The position numbers were made by a program, and so were the translations under genes. The notes beneath the pieces were generated by a model. It saw nothing but the letters and a program-made list of their open reading frames with translations, was not told the origin of the DNA and searched no databases. From the NCBI RefSeq assembly GCF_003667315.2, contig NZ_RCTZ02000001.1, forward strand, positions 434,001 to 498,000: a DNA stretch of 64,000 nt, read 5' to 3'. This stretch comes from Tropicibacter alexandrii. GTDB lineage: Bacteria; Pseudomonadota; Alphaproteobacteria; Rhodobacterales; Rhodobacteraceae. Shown in pieces: positions 1-8,380 of this stretch (position 1 is its first letter; each line of letters opens with the position of its first letter).

Positions 1-509
1 GCGGGGCGCAGTTGGAGGGGGCGTTACTATTCGAGGGGCGGTTGGAAGGGGCGAATCTTATTATGGCGCGGTTGGAAAGGGCGGTCCTCCACCGGGCGCA
101 GTTGGAGAGAGCTAACCTCGGCTGGGCGCAGTTGGAGGGGGCCGGCCTCCACCGGGCGCGGTTGGAGGGGGCGGTCCTTACCGAGGCGCGGTTGGAGGGG
201 GCGGTCCTTACCGAGGCGCGGTTGGAGGGGGCGAACCTCCGCGAGGCGCGGTTGGAGGGCGTCAGGACCCTAAGAGGCGCTGCTTTTCAAGGTGCGGCGC
301 TTAGGGGCCTATCGCTGGCAAGTATCCCGATCTCGCCGGAACAGGTCAAATCAACCTTCGGCGATGCCAGCGTGACCGACCTGCCCGATGGCATGGACCG
401 CCCGGCACATTGGCCGGATTGGGAATTGGGTGACCGCTTCGACAAAGAATGGCGCAAGTGGCAGGCCGATCCGGACACCTACACACCTCCACCCAAGCCC
501 GAGCCATGA
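1..509 (+). CDS. Pentapeptide-repeat protein, C-terminal part (5' end outside window)
   Basis: The frame is open from base 3 and ends at TGA 507-509, so the true start lies left of the window. The first ~85 visible residues are tandem five-residue units (LEGAN, LREAR, LEGAV, LTEAR and similar), the pattern of pentapeptide-repeat proteins that fold as a right-handed quadrilateral beta-helix. They are written in DNA as near-identical 30-bp repeats. The last ~65 residues are not repetitive and are rich in Trp and acidic residues (HWPDWELGDRFDKEW). This tail may cap the helix or bind a partner, but that is inference. No substrate or partner can be named. A run of GC-rich hairpins follows directly. 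Confidence 0.75.
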   Translation, partial: GAQLEGALLFEGRLEGANLIMARLERAVLHRAQLERANLGWAQLEGAGLHRARLEGAVLTEARLEGAVLTEARLEGANLREARLEGVRTLRGAAFQGAALRGLSLASIPISPEQVKSTFGDASVTDLPDGMDRPAHWPDWELGDRFDKEWRKWQADPDTYTPPPKPEP

Positions 510-510
510 G

Positions 511-617
511 GCCCCGGGTCTGCGCCCGGGGCGTGGGGGGACAAGGGCAAGCCGGGAGGCCCCGGGTCTTTGCCCGGGGCGTGGGGGGCCGGGAGGCCCC
601 GGGTCTGTGCCCGGGGC
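511..617. repeat. Three tandem GC-rich hairpins after the pentapeptide gene
   Basis: Three copies of an inverted repeat, GCCCCGGG - 6 nt (tctgcg, tctttg or tctgtg) - CCCGGGGC, lie at 511-532, 559-580 and 596-617. Each is preceded or followed by a G-rich run (ggcgtgggg). The arms are perfect 8-bp pairs. There is no T-run, so they are not classical intrinsic terminators, although they could stop or protect the transcript of the upstream gene. They may be a local expansion of a REP-like element. Confidence 0.6.
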
Positions 618-676
618 GCGGGGTTTGCTCTTGATTTCCGTTCGCGCAGACGTGATCTAGGACGAAAGGAGACGCC

Positions 677-1744
677 ATGGCCCTGCCCGTTCGGACACAG
701 CTGAAATACTGGGGCCTCGCCCTGATCGTCTTTGCCGTGGTACTGTGGTATCTCGGCGATGTGCTCTTGCCCTTCATCCTCGGGGCGGCGATCGCCTATT
801 TCCTCGACCCGCTTGCGGACCGGCTTGAAAACATGGGGTTTTCCCGCGCGGCGGCGACGGGGATCATCACCGTGATCGCGCTGGTGGCCTTTGTCATCCT
901 TGCCATCGCAGTCATTCCGTCGCTGGTGCAGCAATCCGTGAGCCTGTTCAACACCGCGCCGCAACTGTTTGAAAACCTTCAAGCTTTCATCGCTGCGCGG
1001 GCGCCGGACGTGCTGATGCAGGACGGGGTGGTCAAGGATACGCTGATCTCCATCGGGCAGACGATCCGTGACAAGGGCGGCGAGCTGGCGCAGACCGCGC
1101 TGACCTCGGCGGCGGGGCTTTTGAACATCGCGCTGTTGTTCGTCATCGTCCCGGTCGTCGCCGTCTATATGCTGCTCGACTGGGACAACATGGTGGCGCG
1201 GATCGACGCGCTGGTGCCTTTGGATCACCGCGACACGGTGCGCGGGCTGGCCCGCGACGTCGACAAGGTGCTGGCCGGTTTCGTGCGGGGCATGGGCACG
1301 GTCTGCCTGATCCTCGGGACGTATTACGCCGTGGCCCTCTGGCTTGTGGGTCTGCAATTCGGCCTTGTGGTGGGCGTGGTCGCGGGGCTCTTGACCTTCA
1401 TTCCTTACGTGGGCGCCATCGTCGGCGGCGCGCTGGCGATCGGGCTGGCCTTCTTCCAGTTCTGGGGCGAGTGGCCGTGGATCATCGCGGTCTGGGCGAT
1501 CTTCCAATCGGGACAGTTCATCGAGGGCAACCTGCTGACGCCAAAGCTGGTGGGCCAGTCGGTCGGCCTGCACCCGGTCTGGCTGCTGCTGGCGCTGTCG
1601 GTCTTCGGGTCGCTGTTCGGCTTTGTCGGCATGCTGGTGGCGGTGCCGCTGGCCGCAGCCTTGGGCGTGTTCGCCCGGTTCGCAACGCAACAATACAAGG
1701 GCAGCCGCCTGTATCGCGGGCTGTCTTCACAGGACGATACATGA
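677..1744 (+). CDS. AI-2E/PerM family membrane transporter
   Basis: 355 residues, with hydrophobic segments throughout: two at the N-terminus (about residues 12-45), one at about 60-85, a cluster at about 150-175 and several between 205 and 340. This is the PerM/AI-2E exporter arrangement of about eight helices. The soluble loop at residues ~90-150, between membrane segments, is also family-like. Family members export autoinducer-2 or act as Na+/H+ antiporters; the substrate here cannot be read from sequence. A Shine-Dalgarno (aaaggag) sits 5 nt upstream of the ATG. The stop overlaps the start of hdaA by 4 bp (ATGA), so the two are translationally coupled, a frequent gene order in Rhodobacterales. 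Confidence 0.85.
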   Translation: MALPVRTQLKYWGLALIVFAVVLWYLGDVLLPFILGAAIAYFLDPLADRLENMGFSRAAATGIITVIALVAFVILAIAVIPSLVQQSVSLFNTAPQLFENLQAFIAARAPDVLMQDGVVKDTLISIGQTIRDKGGELAQTALTSAAGLLNIALLFVIVPVVAVYMLLDWDNMVARIDALVPLDHRDTVRGLARDVDKVLAGFVRGMGTVCLILGTYYAVALWLVGLQFGLVVGVVAGLLTFIPYVGAIVGGALAIGLAFFQFWGEWPWIIAVWAIFQSGQFIEGNLLTPKLVGQSVGLHPVWLLLALSVFGSLFGFVGMLVAVPLAAALGVFARFATQQYKGSRLYRGLSSQDDT

Positions 1745-2442
1745 CCCATCCAAAGCAACTCGCCCTCCCCCTGCCGTCGCGCGCGGCTCAGGGGCGAGAG
1801 GATTTTTACGTGACCACGGCGAACGCGCTGGCCGTCGCACAGATCGAGGGCTGGCAGATCTGGCCGTCGAAGAAGCTGGTCCTGTCGGGGCCCGGCGGTG
1901 CGGGAAAGACCCATCTGGCGCATGTCTGGGCCGGGCTCACGGGCGCGCGCATCGTTGCGGCGAACTCGTTGGCGCAGGCGGATATTCCCGATCTGGCCCA
2001 AGGGCCGGTCTGCGTCGAGGATGTCGAGGCCATCGCCGGTGACCGCGCCTGCGAAGAGGCGCTGTTTCACCTGCACAACCTGTTGATGGAACAGGGCTAC
2101 TACCTCCTCTTGACGGCCCGGCGCCCGCCTGCACACTGGGGCCTGTCCCTGCCCGACCTGCAATCGCGGATGATGGCGGCTCAGGCCGTGCAGCTGCACC
2201 AGCCCGATGACGACCTGCTGTCGGCGCTGATCGCCAAGCTCTTTGCCGACCGGCAGATCGTGCCCGCGCATGACGTGATCCCGTTCCTGACGCGGCAGAT
2301 GCCGCGCAGCTACCGCGCCGCGCAAGAGATCGTCGACCGGCTCGATGCCGAGGCGCTGGGACGCCCCAAGGGCGTCAGCCGCCCGCTCGCCGTGCAGGTG
2401 GTGGAGACCCTTGCACAAGAGACCTCCGACGCGCAGAACTGA
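1741..2442 (+). CDS. hdaA: DnaA-related regulatory inactivator HdaA
   Basis: 233 residues, an AAA+ domain related to DnaA but without the DnaA DNA-binding domain. In alphaproteobacteria HdaA, together with the beta clamp, stimulates hydrolysis of DnaA-bound ATP and prevents re-initiation of replication. The N-terminal QLALPLP resembles the clamp-binding motif of Hda proteins. The Walker A loop is GPGGAGKTH at about residues 43-51, and the Walker B-like segment VCVEDVEAI follows at about residue 90. An upstream in-frame extension exists, but the ATG at 1741 is chosen because it overlaps the preceding stop by 4 bp and starts just before the clamp-binding motif. ppk follows 41 bp downstream. Confidence 0.88.
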   Translation: MTHPKQLALPLPSRAAQGREDFYVTTANALAVAQIEGWQIWPSKKLVLSGPGGAGKTHLAHVWAGLTGARIVAANSLAQADIPDLAQGPVCVEDVEAIAGDRACEEALFHLHNLLMEQGYYLLLTARRPPAHWGLSLPDLQSRMMAAQAVQLHQPDDDLLSALIAKLFADRQIVPAHDVIPFLTRQMPRSYRAAQEIVDRLDAEALGRPKGVSRPLAVQVVETLAQETSDAQN

Positions 2443-2483
2443 CTGTCATAAATCCTTTGCAGACTGCACCGCATAAGCCCGCC

Positions 2484-4655
2484 ATGACCCAAGCGAACTT
2501 TCTCAAATCCGCCCGCCCCGCGCCCATGGACCTGCCCGACCTCGACCTGTCGGGGCCGGGGCGCTTCGTCAACCGCGAGCTGAGCTGGCTCGGCTTCAAC
2601 TGGCGAGTGCTCGAAGAGGCGCGCAACCCGCGCGTGCCGCTTCTGGAGCGGCTACGCTTCCTGTCGATCTCGGCGGGGAACCTCGACGAATTCTACACCG
2701 TGCGCGTCGCCGGTCTGCGCGAGCTGTCCCATGCGGGCAATACCACGCCCGCCGCCGACGGTCTGACCCCCGCCGAACAGCTGGTGCTGATCGACGAGGA
2801 CGCGCGGCGCCTGATGGCCGAGCAGCAGCGCACGCTGGGCGAACTGCGCGACATGATGGAGGCCGAAGGCATCAGCGTCGTATCGCGCGCCAACCTGACC
2901 GACGCGGATGTGGCCTACCTCGAAACGACATTCCTCGAACAGGTGTTCCCGGTCCTGTCGCCTCTGGCCATCGACCCGGCGCATCCCTTCCCGTTCATCG
3001 CGAATATGGGATACTGTCTGGCGCTGCAGCTGGAACGCATGAAGGACCGCAAGGCGCGGCAGGCGCTGTTGCCGATCCCGGCGCAGATCGACCGTTTCAT
3101 GGCGCTGCCCGCACCCGACGGCCAGCACCGCTTCATCCTGCTCGAAGACCTCGTGCTGCTGCATATGGACAGCCTGTTTCCCGGCTACCGGGTCAAGGAT
3201 CATCTCGGGTTCCGCGTGTTGCGCGACAGCGATCTCGAAGTCGAGGAAGAGGCCGAGGACTTGGTCCGCGAATTCGAGGTGGCGCTGAAGCGCCGCCGCC
3301 GCGGCGAGGTGGTGCGCCTGACGATCAGCGCCAAGGCCCCCAAGGCGCTGAGCGACATCGTGATGCGCGAATTGCATGTGCGCCCCGAAGAGGTGATCGA
3401 ACTCGACGGCATGATCGGCGTCGCCGACATGAAGGAACTGGTGCTCGATGCCCGCCCCGACCTGCTCTGGCCGGTCTTCACCCCGCGCGTGCCGGAACGT
3501 GTGCAGGACCATGACGGCAACATGTTCGACTCGATCAAGCAGAAGGACATGCTGCTGCACCACCCCTACGAGACCTTCGACATGGTGGTGCGCTTTCTCA
3601 ATCAGGCGGCGCAGGATCCGGATGTGGTCGCGATCAAGCAGACGCTGTACCGGACCTCGAAACGCTCGCCCATCGTCGAGGCGCTGTGCGAGGCGGCCGA
3701 GGACGGCAAGTCGGTGACCGCGCTGGTCGAACTGAAGGCGCGGTTCGACGAAGCCGCCAATATCCGCCAGTCGCGCAGGCTGGAACGGTCGGGCGCGCAT
3801 GTGGTCTATGGCTTCCTCGACTGGAAGACCCACGCCAAGATCAGTCAGGTCGTCCGGCGCGAGGGCGACAAGCTGGTGACCTACACCCATTGGGGGACGG
3901 GCAACTATCACCCGATCACCGCCAAGATCTATACCGATCTCAGCTTCTTCACCTGCGATGCGGCGCTGGGGCGCGATGCGGCGCGGATCTTCAACTATCT
4001 CAGCGGCTACGCGATCCCCGAGGGGCTGGAGAACCTCAAGATTTCCCCGCATTCGCTGAAACCGGCGATGCTGGAGCTGATCGAGGCCGAGATCGGCCAC
4101 GCCCGGGCCGGGCGTCCGGCGCAGATCTGGCTGAAGATGAACTCGTTGATCGAGCCGGACATGATCGACGCGCTCTACCGGGCCAGCCAAGCCGGGGTCA
4201 TGGTCGATTGCGTCATTCGCGGCATTTGCGGGCTGCGTCCCGGGGTCAAAGGCCTGTCCGAGAACATCAGGGTCAAGTCCATCGTGGGCCGCTTTCTGGA
4301 ACATTCGCGCATCGCCTGCTTCGGCAATGGCTACGGGCTGCCGCATTCGAAGGCGCGTGTGTTCATCAGCTCCGCCGACTGGATGGGGCGCAACCTGAAC
4401 CGGCGGGTCGAGACCGGGGTCGAGATCCTCAACCCGACGGTCAAGGCGCAGATCGTCAGCCAGATCATGGCCGCGAATTTGGCAGACACGACGCAAAGCT
4501 GGGTGATGGAGCCCTCGGGCAGGTTCCTGCGTCACGACATCCCCGAGGACGGCACGGCCTTCAACTGCCACCGCTTCTTCATGGAGAACCCGTCGCTTTC
4601 GGGCCGTGGCTCGGCAGGGGCTGCGGATGTACCGAAACTGACGCACGGCGATTGA
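2484..4655 (+). CDS. ppk1: Polyphosphate kinase 1
   Basis: 723 residues, full length for PPK1 (usually 690-730). It reversibly polymerises the gamma phosphate of ATP into inorganic polyphosphate. The N-terminal domain begins RFVNRELSWLGFNWRV, a PPK1 hallmark. The head domain and two phospholipase D-like C-terminal domains follow, with the conserved segment LDWKTHAKI near residue 450 carrying the His expected to be autophosphorylated, and QTLYRTS and GTGNYHP nearby. The ATG at 2484 is preferred over an in-frame TTG at 2457 because the N-terminus then matches the family. It follows hdaA, and the degrading enzyme ppx lies 1.8 kb downstream, separated by a flagellin gene. Confidence 0.95.
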   Translation: MTQANFLKSARPAPMDLPDLDLSGPGRFVNRELSWLGFNWRVLEEARNPRVPLLERLRFLSISAGNLDEFYTVRVAGLRELSHAGNTTPAADGLTPAEQLVLIDEDARRLMAEQQRTLGELRDMMEAEGISVVSRANLTDADVAYLETTFLEQVFPVLSPLAIDPAHPFPFIANMGYCLALQLERMKDRKARQALLPIPAQIDRFMALPAPDGQHRFILLEDLVLLHMDSLFPGYRVKDHLGFRVLRDSDLEVEEEAEDLVREFEVALKRRRRGEVVRLTISAKAPKALSDIVMRELHVRPEEVIELDGMIGVADMKELVLDARPDLLWPVFTPRVPERVQDHDGNMFDSIKQKDMLLHHPYETFDMVVRFLNQAAQDPDVVAIKQTLYRTSKRSPIVEALCEAAEDGKSVTALVELKARFDEAANIRQSRRLERSGAHVVYGFLDWKTHAKISQVVRREGDKLVTYTHWGTGNYHPITAKIYTDLSFFTCDAALGRDAARIFNYLSGYAIPEGLENLKISPHSLKPAMLELIEAEIGHARAGRPAQIWLKMNSLIEPDMIDALYRASQAGVMVDCVIRGICGLRPGVKGLSENIRVKSIVGRFLEHSRIACFGNGYGLPHSKARVFISSADWMGRNLNRRVETGVEILNPTVKAQIVSQIMAANLADTTQSWVMEPSGRFLRHDIPEDGTAFNCHRFFMENPSLSGRGSAGAADVPKLTHGD

Positions 4656-4665
4656 GACCGGGGGG

Positions 4666-4760
4666 CAAGGCGCTTCGAAGCGCCTTGAGACAAGCGCCTT
4701 CGAAGGCGCTTGGTCCGCAAATTCGAATTTGCGGGGATCAAGGCTTTTCGAAAAGCCTTG
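4666..4760. repeat. Cluster of four perfect TTCGAA-centred palindromes
   Basis: Four separate perfect palindromes follow the ppk stop: 4666-4687 (arm CAAGGCGCTTC), 4691-4712 (arm CAAGCGCCTTC), 4715-4734 (arm CCGCAAATTC) and 4739-4760 (arm CAAGGCTTTTC). All are centred on TTCGAA, but the outer arms differ. The 22-bp first element recurs exactly at 53650-53671. They lie between ppk and the flagellin gene and may act as transcript ends or as protein-binding sites. The rest of the 326-bp gap to 4981 holds no gene that I can see, and I could not find a convincing sigma-28 promoter for the flagellin. Confidence 0.85.
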
Positions 4761-4981
4761 CCCGGCACTGTCCCGCCGCGAAATCGCCACGGAATGACCC
4801 CTGCACTGCCGCAAAGCCTTAAAAACCCCTTAAGCAGCGCTGCGTCACTTTGTAGGGGCACCGAACTCCGGTGGCACGTGCCGTGAACGCGGTGGCGTAT
4901 CGTCAGAATGACCTTGGTCCGGTCGGGTCTCCCGGCTTTTTTCTGGCGTAAAATGCGCCTTCATGCGTAGGGGCGAGTGCA

Positions 4982-6280
4982 ATGTCGAGCATCCTGACGA
5001 ATAACGGGGCAACGGTGGCCCTGCAGACGCTTCGAGCGATCAACACCGAACTTTCAACGGTCCAGACCGAAATCGCCACCGGGCGGCGCGTTGCGCGCCC
5101 CGATGACAATTCCGCCATCTGGGCCATTTCCAAGACGATGGAGGCCGACGTGCGCGGCTTCAAGGGCGTCTCGGAAAGCCTGTCTCTGGGGCAATCCACG
5201 ATGAGCGTGGCGCGCCAAGGGGCCGAGACGATCACCGAACTGATGACCGAGATCAAGGGCAAGGTCGTCGCGGCACAGGAAGAGAACGTAGACCGATCCA
5301 AGATTCAGGCGGATATCGACGCCTTGGTCGATCAGGTCGACAGCATCGTGTCCTCGGCCTCGTTCAACGGGCTGAACATGCTGCAGAATACCGACGCGAC
5401 GGCGGGTTCGGGCTCGACCAACGTGCTGGCCTCCATCGACCGCAACGGCAACGATGTCACCAATTCCGACATCGCCATCCGCAAGCGTGACCTGAGCACC
5501 AGCGCCAGCAGCGTGGCCGCCACCGGCGGGACCTACAATGCCGATGCCGTCACCGGAACGCTGGACGCAACCCAAGAAGTCGATCTGGACTTGTCAGGTC
5601 TGACCGTCGAGGCGGGCGCGGCCTTTTCCCTGTCGATCTTCGGGACCGACGGCAACGATTCCTCCTTCGTCGAGGCGGATTACCAAAGCACCGCCGCCGC
5701 AACCGAGACCCAAGCCGAGATGGCCGCAGGCGACATGACCTACGTGGCCCGCGACGGAGACACCGCCGGGGACGTGGCCGCCGCATTGGTGCGCAAGTTC
5801 AACACCTATGCCGCCGAAAACGGTCTGGACGGCAACGTGCTGAGCATGAGCGCCGCAGGTGACACGATCACCATCACCTCCGGCGTGACGGACGGCACGG
5901 ACACGATCGATGTCAAGGTGAACGAACTGGGCGCGGATGCGGGAAACACCATCGGCGGCGGTCTCGAAGACCTGCGCAGCATCAACGTCAACAGCGACAG
6001 CGGCGCGGATGCGGCACTGGGCGCGATCGAGGGGCTGATCGATGTCGGCATCGACGCGGCGGCCTCCTTCGGGTCGGATGCCCGGCGTCTGGACACGCAG
6101 CAGGACTTCGTGACCGGCCTGTCCGACGCGTTGAAATCCGGCATCGGGGCGCTTGTAGACACCGATATGGAGGAAGCCTCGGCCCGCCTGCAGGCATTGC
6201 AGGTGCAACAGCAATTGGCGATGCAATCGCTGTCGATTGCAAATTCCTCGCCACAATCGCTGCTGGGCCTGTTCCGGTAA
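4982..6280 (+). CDS. fliC: Flagellin
   Basis: 432 residues. The N-terminal coiled-coil D0/D1 region (MSSILTNNGATVALQTL, then SLGQSTMSVARQGAETI and SFNGLNML) and the C-terminal helix ending NSSPQSLLGLFR are the conserved parts that polymerise into the filament. The middle (about residues 145-330) is variable, acidic and rich in Thr, Asp and Ala, as expected of the surface-exposed domain. There is no signal peptide, consistent with export by the flagellar type III system. It is an isolated flagellin: no other flagellar gene is visible, and it sits between ppk and ppx, which are usually close neighbours. A terminator follows at 6284-6333. Confidence 0.93.
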   Translation: MSSILTNNGATVALQTLRAINTELSTVQTEIATGRRVARPDDNSAIWAISKTMEADVRGFKGVSESLSLGQSTMSVARQGAETITELMTEIKGKVVAAQEENVDRSKIQADIDALVDQVDSIVSSASFNGLNMLQNTDATAGSGSTNVLASIDRNGNDVTNSDIAIRKRDLSTSASSVAATGGTYNADAVTGTLDATQEVDLDLSGLTVEAGAAFSLSIFGTDGNDSSFVEADYQSTAAATETQAEMAAGDMTYVARDGDTAGDVAAALVRKFNTYAAENGLDGNVLSMSAAGDTITITSGVTDGTDTIDVKVNELGADAGNTIGGGLEDLRSINVNSDSGADAALGAIEGLIDVGIDAAASFGSDARRLDTQQDFVTGLSDALKSGIGALVDTDMEEASARLQALQVQQQLAMQSLSIANSSPQSLLGLFR

Positions 6281-6283
6281 TGC

Positions 6284-6333
6284 CGGGCCGCCCGACCAAA
6301 GGATGAGCGGGTCCGGGGGCGGCCCGCTTTTCT
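6284..6333 (+). terminator. Terminator after flagellin
   Basis: Arms CGGGCCGCCC (6284-6293) and GGGCGGCCCG (6317-6326) form a 10-bp perfect stem with a 23-nt loop, followed by CTTTTCTTT. Position and T-rich tail fit an intrinsic terminator of the flagellin transcript. Confidence 0.7.
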
Positions 6334-6411
6334 TTGCGGCATTCATCGCCCGTCGTCATTGACCCGGGCGCCGCGCACGGTCCATAACGCCGTCAAACGG
6401 CAGGGGGCCCA

Positions 6412-7956
6412 ATGACGGCGCAGGATGACACCCACGGGCATTGGGACCCGTTCGGCAAACCGCTTTTCAACGACCCCAAGGCGCGCGCGCTGAGCAATGT
6501 CGGTGTTGTCGATATCGGCTCGAACTCCGTCCGGATGGTGGTCTTTGACGGGGCTGCGCGCAGCCCGGCTTATTTCTTCAACGAAAAAATCCTGTGCGGG
6601 CTGGGGTCTGGCATGGCCGAGACTGGCCGCCTGAACCCCGAAGGCCGCGAGCGCGCCATGCGTGCCATGCGCCGCTTTGCCCTGCTGGCGCGCAACATGA
6701 AGCTGCCGCATCTGACCGTCGTCGCCACCGCCGCAATGCGCGACGCCGAGGACGGGCCGGAATTCCGCAAGCTGATGGAACGCGAGACCGGGTTGAAAAT
6801 CCACGTCATCGACGGCTCGGAAGAGGCACGCCTATCGGCGCAGGGCGTGCTGTTGGGCTGGCCCGCCTCTTACGGGTTGGTCTGCGACATCGGCGGCTCG
6901 TCCATGGAACTGGCCGAGATCCAGCGCGGCGAGGTCGGGCGCTGCATCACCTCTCCGCTTGGCCCGCTGAAGCTGCAGGGGCTGGATGGCGGCAAGAAGG
7001 CCCGCGACAAGGAAATCCGCAAACAGATGAAGATCCTTGCGGATCACATGGGCACCCAGCGCGACCGACTGTTTCTGGTTGGCGGCAGTTGGCGGGCGAT
7101 TGCCAAGATCGACATGGAACGCCGTGGCTATCCGCTGCACGTGCTGCACGAATACCGGATGGATGCGAAATCCGTGGCCGAGACCATCGCCTTTGTCGAG
7201 GCCAACGACCCCGAAAAACTGCGCAAGACCTGCGGTGTGTCGGGCACGCGCATGGCGCTGGTGCCGATCGCCGCCGAGGTTCTGCAACAGCTTCTGGCGA
7301 CCTTCGAGCCGAAGGACATCGCGATTTCCAGCTATGGCATCCGCGAGGGGCTGCTATACGAACAGATGCCGCAGGAGTTGCGCAATCGCGACCCGCTGAT
7401 CGAGGCCTGCCGCTTTGCCGAGGCCAAGGATGCGCGCATGCCGGGCCATGGCCGCGCGCTGTATCACTTTGTCATGCCGGTCTTTCCCGATGCGCTGCCG
7501 ATCATGCGCCGCCTGATCAAGGCCGCCTGCCTGTTGCACGATGTCAGCTGGCGCGCCCATCCCGATTACCGCGCCGAAACCTGTTTCGACGCCGCCACCC
7601 GCGCCAATCTGGGCGGGCTCAAGCATTGGGAGCGGGTGTTTCTGGGCCTCGCCCTGCTGCACCGCTACCGCAACAAGCGCGAGGGCACGCGGTTCGAGCA
7701 CCTCTATGGCCTGCTCGATCAAGTGCATCAGACAGAGGCGGAAATCCTCGGCAAGGCGATGCGGCTGGGGGCGATGCTGTGGTCGATGGATGCCGATGGT
7801 TCCAGCGCGCATCTGCAATGGGACCCGGCAGAAAAGCAGCTGCAATTGCAGCTGCATGCGGATGCGGTGGCCCTGTATGGCGAGGTGGCCGAGGCGCGTT
7901 TTGCCTCGCTGGCGCAGGCCATGGGCGCCGAGCGGTTCGACATGGTCCAAATCTGA
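6412..7956 (+). CDS. ppx: Exopolyphosphatase (Ppx/GppA family)
   Basis: 514 residues. The N-terminal actin-like ASKHA fold carries the phosphate-1 loop (VDIGSNSVRMVVFDG, about residues 32-46), GLGSGMAETG, and the second nucleotide-binding loop CDIGGSSMELAEI near residue 160. The C-terminal ~200 residues are helical and HD-domain-like, with LLHDVSW. Family members remove terminal phosphates from polyphosphate and/or hydrolyse pppGpp. With ppk upstream it forms a polyphosphate synthesis/degradation pair, interrupted here by the flagellin gene. The stop directly abuts the stop of the convergent gene at 7957, with no intergenic base. Confidence 0.92.
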   Translation: MTAQDDTHGHWDPFGKPLFNDPKARALSNVGVVDIGSNSVRMVVFDGAARSPAYFFNEKILCGLGSGMAETGRLNPEGRERAMRAMRRFALLARNMKLPHLTVVATAAMRDAEDGPEFRKLMERETGLKIHVIDGSEEARLSAQGVLLGWPASYGLVCDIGGSSMELAEIQRGEVGRCITSPLGPLKLQGLDGGKKARDKEIRKQMKILADHMGTQRDRLFLVGGSWRAIAKIDMERRGYPLHVLHEYRMDAKSVAETIAFVEANDPEKLRKTCGVSGTRMALVPIAAEVLQQLLATFEPKDIAISSYGIREGLLYEQMPQELRNRDPLIEACRFAEAKDARMPGHGRALYHFVMPVFPDALPIMRRLIKAACLLHDVSWRAHPDYRAETCFDAATRANLGGLKHWERVFLGLALLHRYRNKREGTRFEHLYGLLDQVHQTEAEILGKAMRLGAMLWSMDADGSSAHLQWDPAEKQLQLQLHADAVALYGEVAEARFASLAQAMGAERFDMVQI

Positions 7957-8319
7957 TTACAGGTCCACCGGCTCCTGATCGGCGGTGTCGTCGGCCAGTT
8001 CATCCTCTGTCTTGCGGCGGATGATGATATCGCCGTTGGGCAGGATCTCCGGCGGGTGGTAGACCGACCAGTCTTCGACCTTGCCCATCAGGTCCTTCAG
8101 CGCCGGGCCCATCTCGGTGACGAAGTCGTTCAGGAACGGCCCCATCTCGCGCGCCAGCCCCTCGAGTTCCTTCAGGGCCGGGTCCATCTCGTCCATCAGG
8201 CCGCGAAAGAACTGCTTGGCCCCCTCCTCCATCAGGCTGGTGCCGCTGTTGTTTTCCTGCGCGCTGACAGGGCTGGCCAGAAGGGCAAGGACGAGGAGTG
8301 AGGCGCTGAGATGTTTCAT
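7957..8319 (-). CDS. Small secreted protein, unknown function
   Basis: 120 residues starting MKHLSASLLVLALLASPVSAQ, a clear Sec signal peptide with cleavage after SAQ or AQE. The mature part is acidic and amphipathic (EEGAKQFFRGLMDEM, with repeated GP(F/A)LxDxxxEMGP units at about residues 60-85), then ends in a charged tail (IIIRRKTEDELADD). The repeated amphipathic helix suggests a helical periplasmic protein. It is of a type common in Rhodobacterales, but I recognise no functional domain. The start is set by the signal peptide. It is convergent with ppx and may share transcript-end signals with it. Confidence 0.8.
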   Translation of the reverse strand: MKHLSASLLVLALLASPVSAQENNSGTSLMEEGAKQFFRGLMDEMDPALKELEGLAREMGPFLNDFVTEMGPALKDLMGKVEDWSVYHPPEILPNGDIIIRRKTEDELADDTADQEPVDL

Positions 8320-8380
8320 GGCCTCAATATAGGGTGGGTCACGGCGAATCCAAAGCCCCGGTTTCACCCTATCTTTCGGG

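Noticed and set aside
4666-4760. TTCGAA palindrome clusters as phage attachment sites.
   Set aside because: No integrase, no direct repeats flanking an element and no tRNA nearby. They are spread at gene ends instead.
2652-4814. A 720-codon minus-strand frame across ppk.
   Set aside because: Antisense shadow of ppk with His/Asp-rich low-complexity composition and no family similarity.
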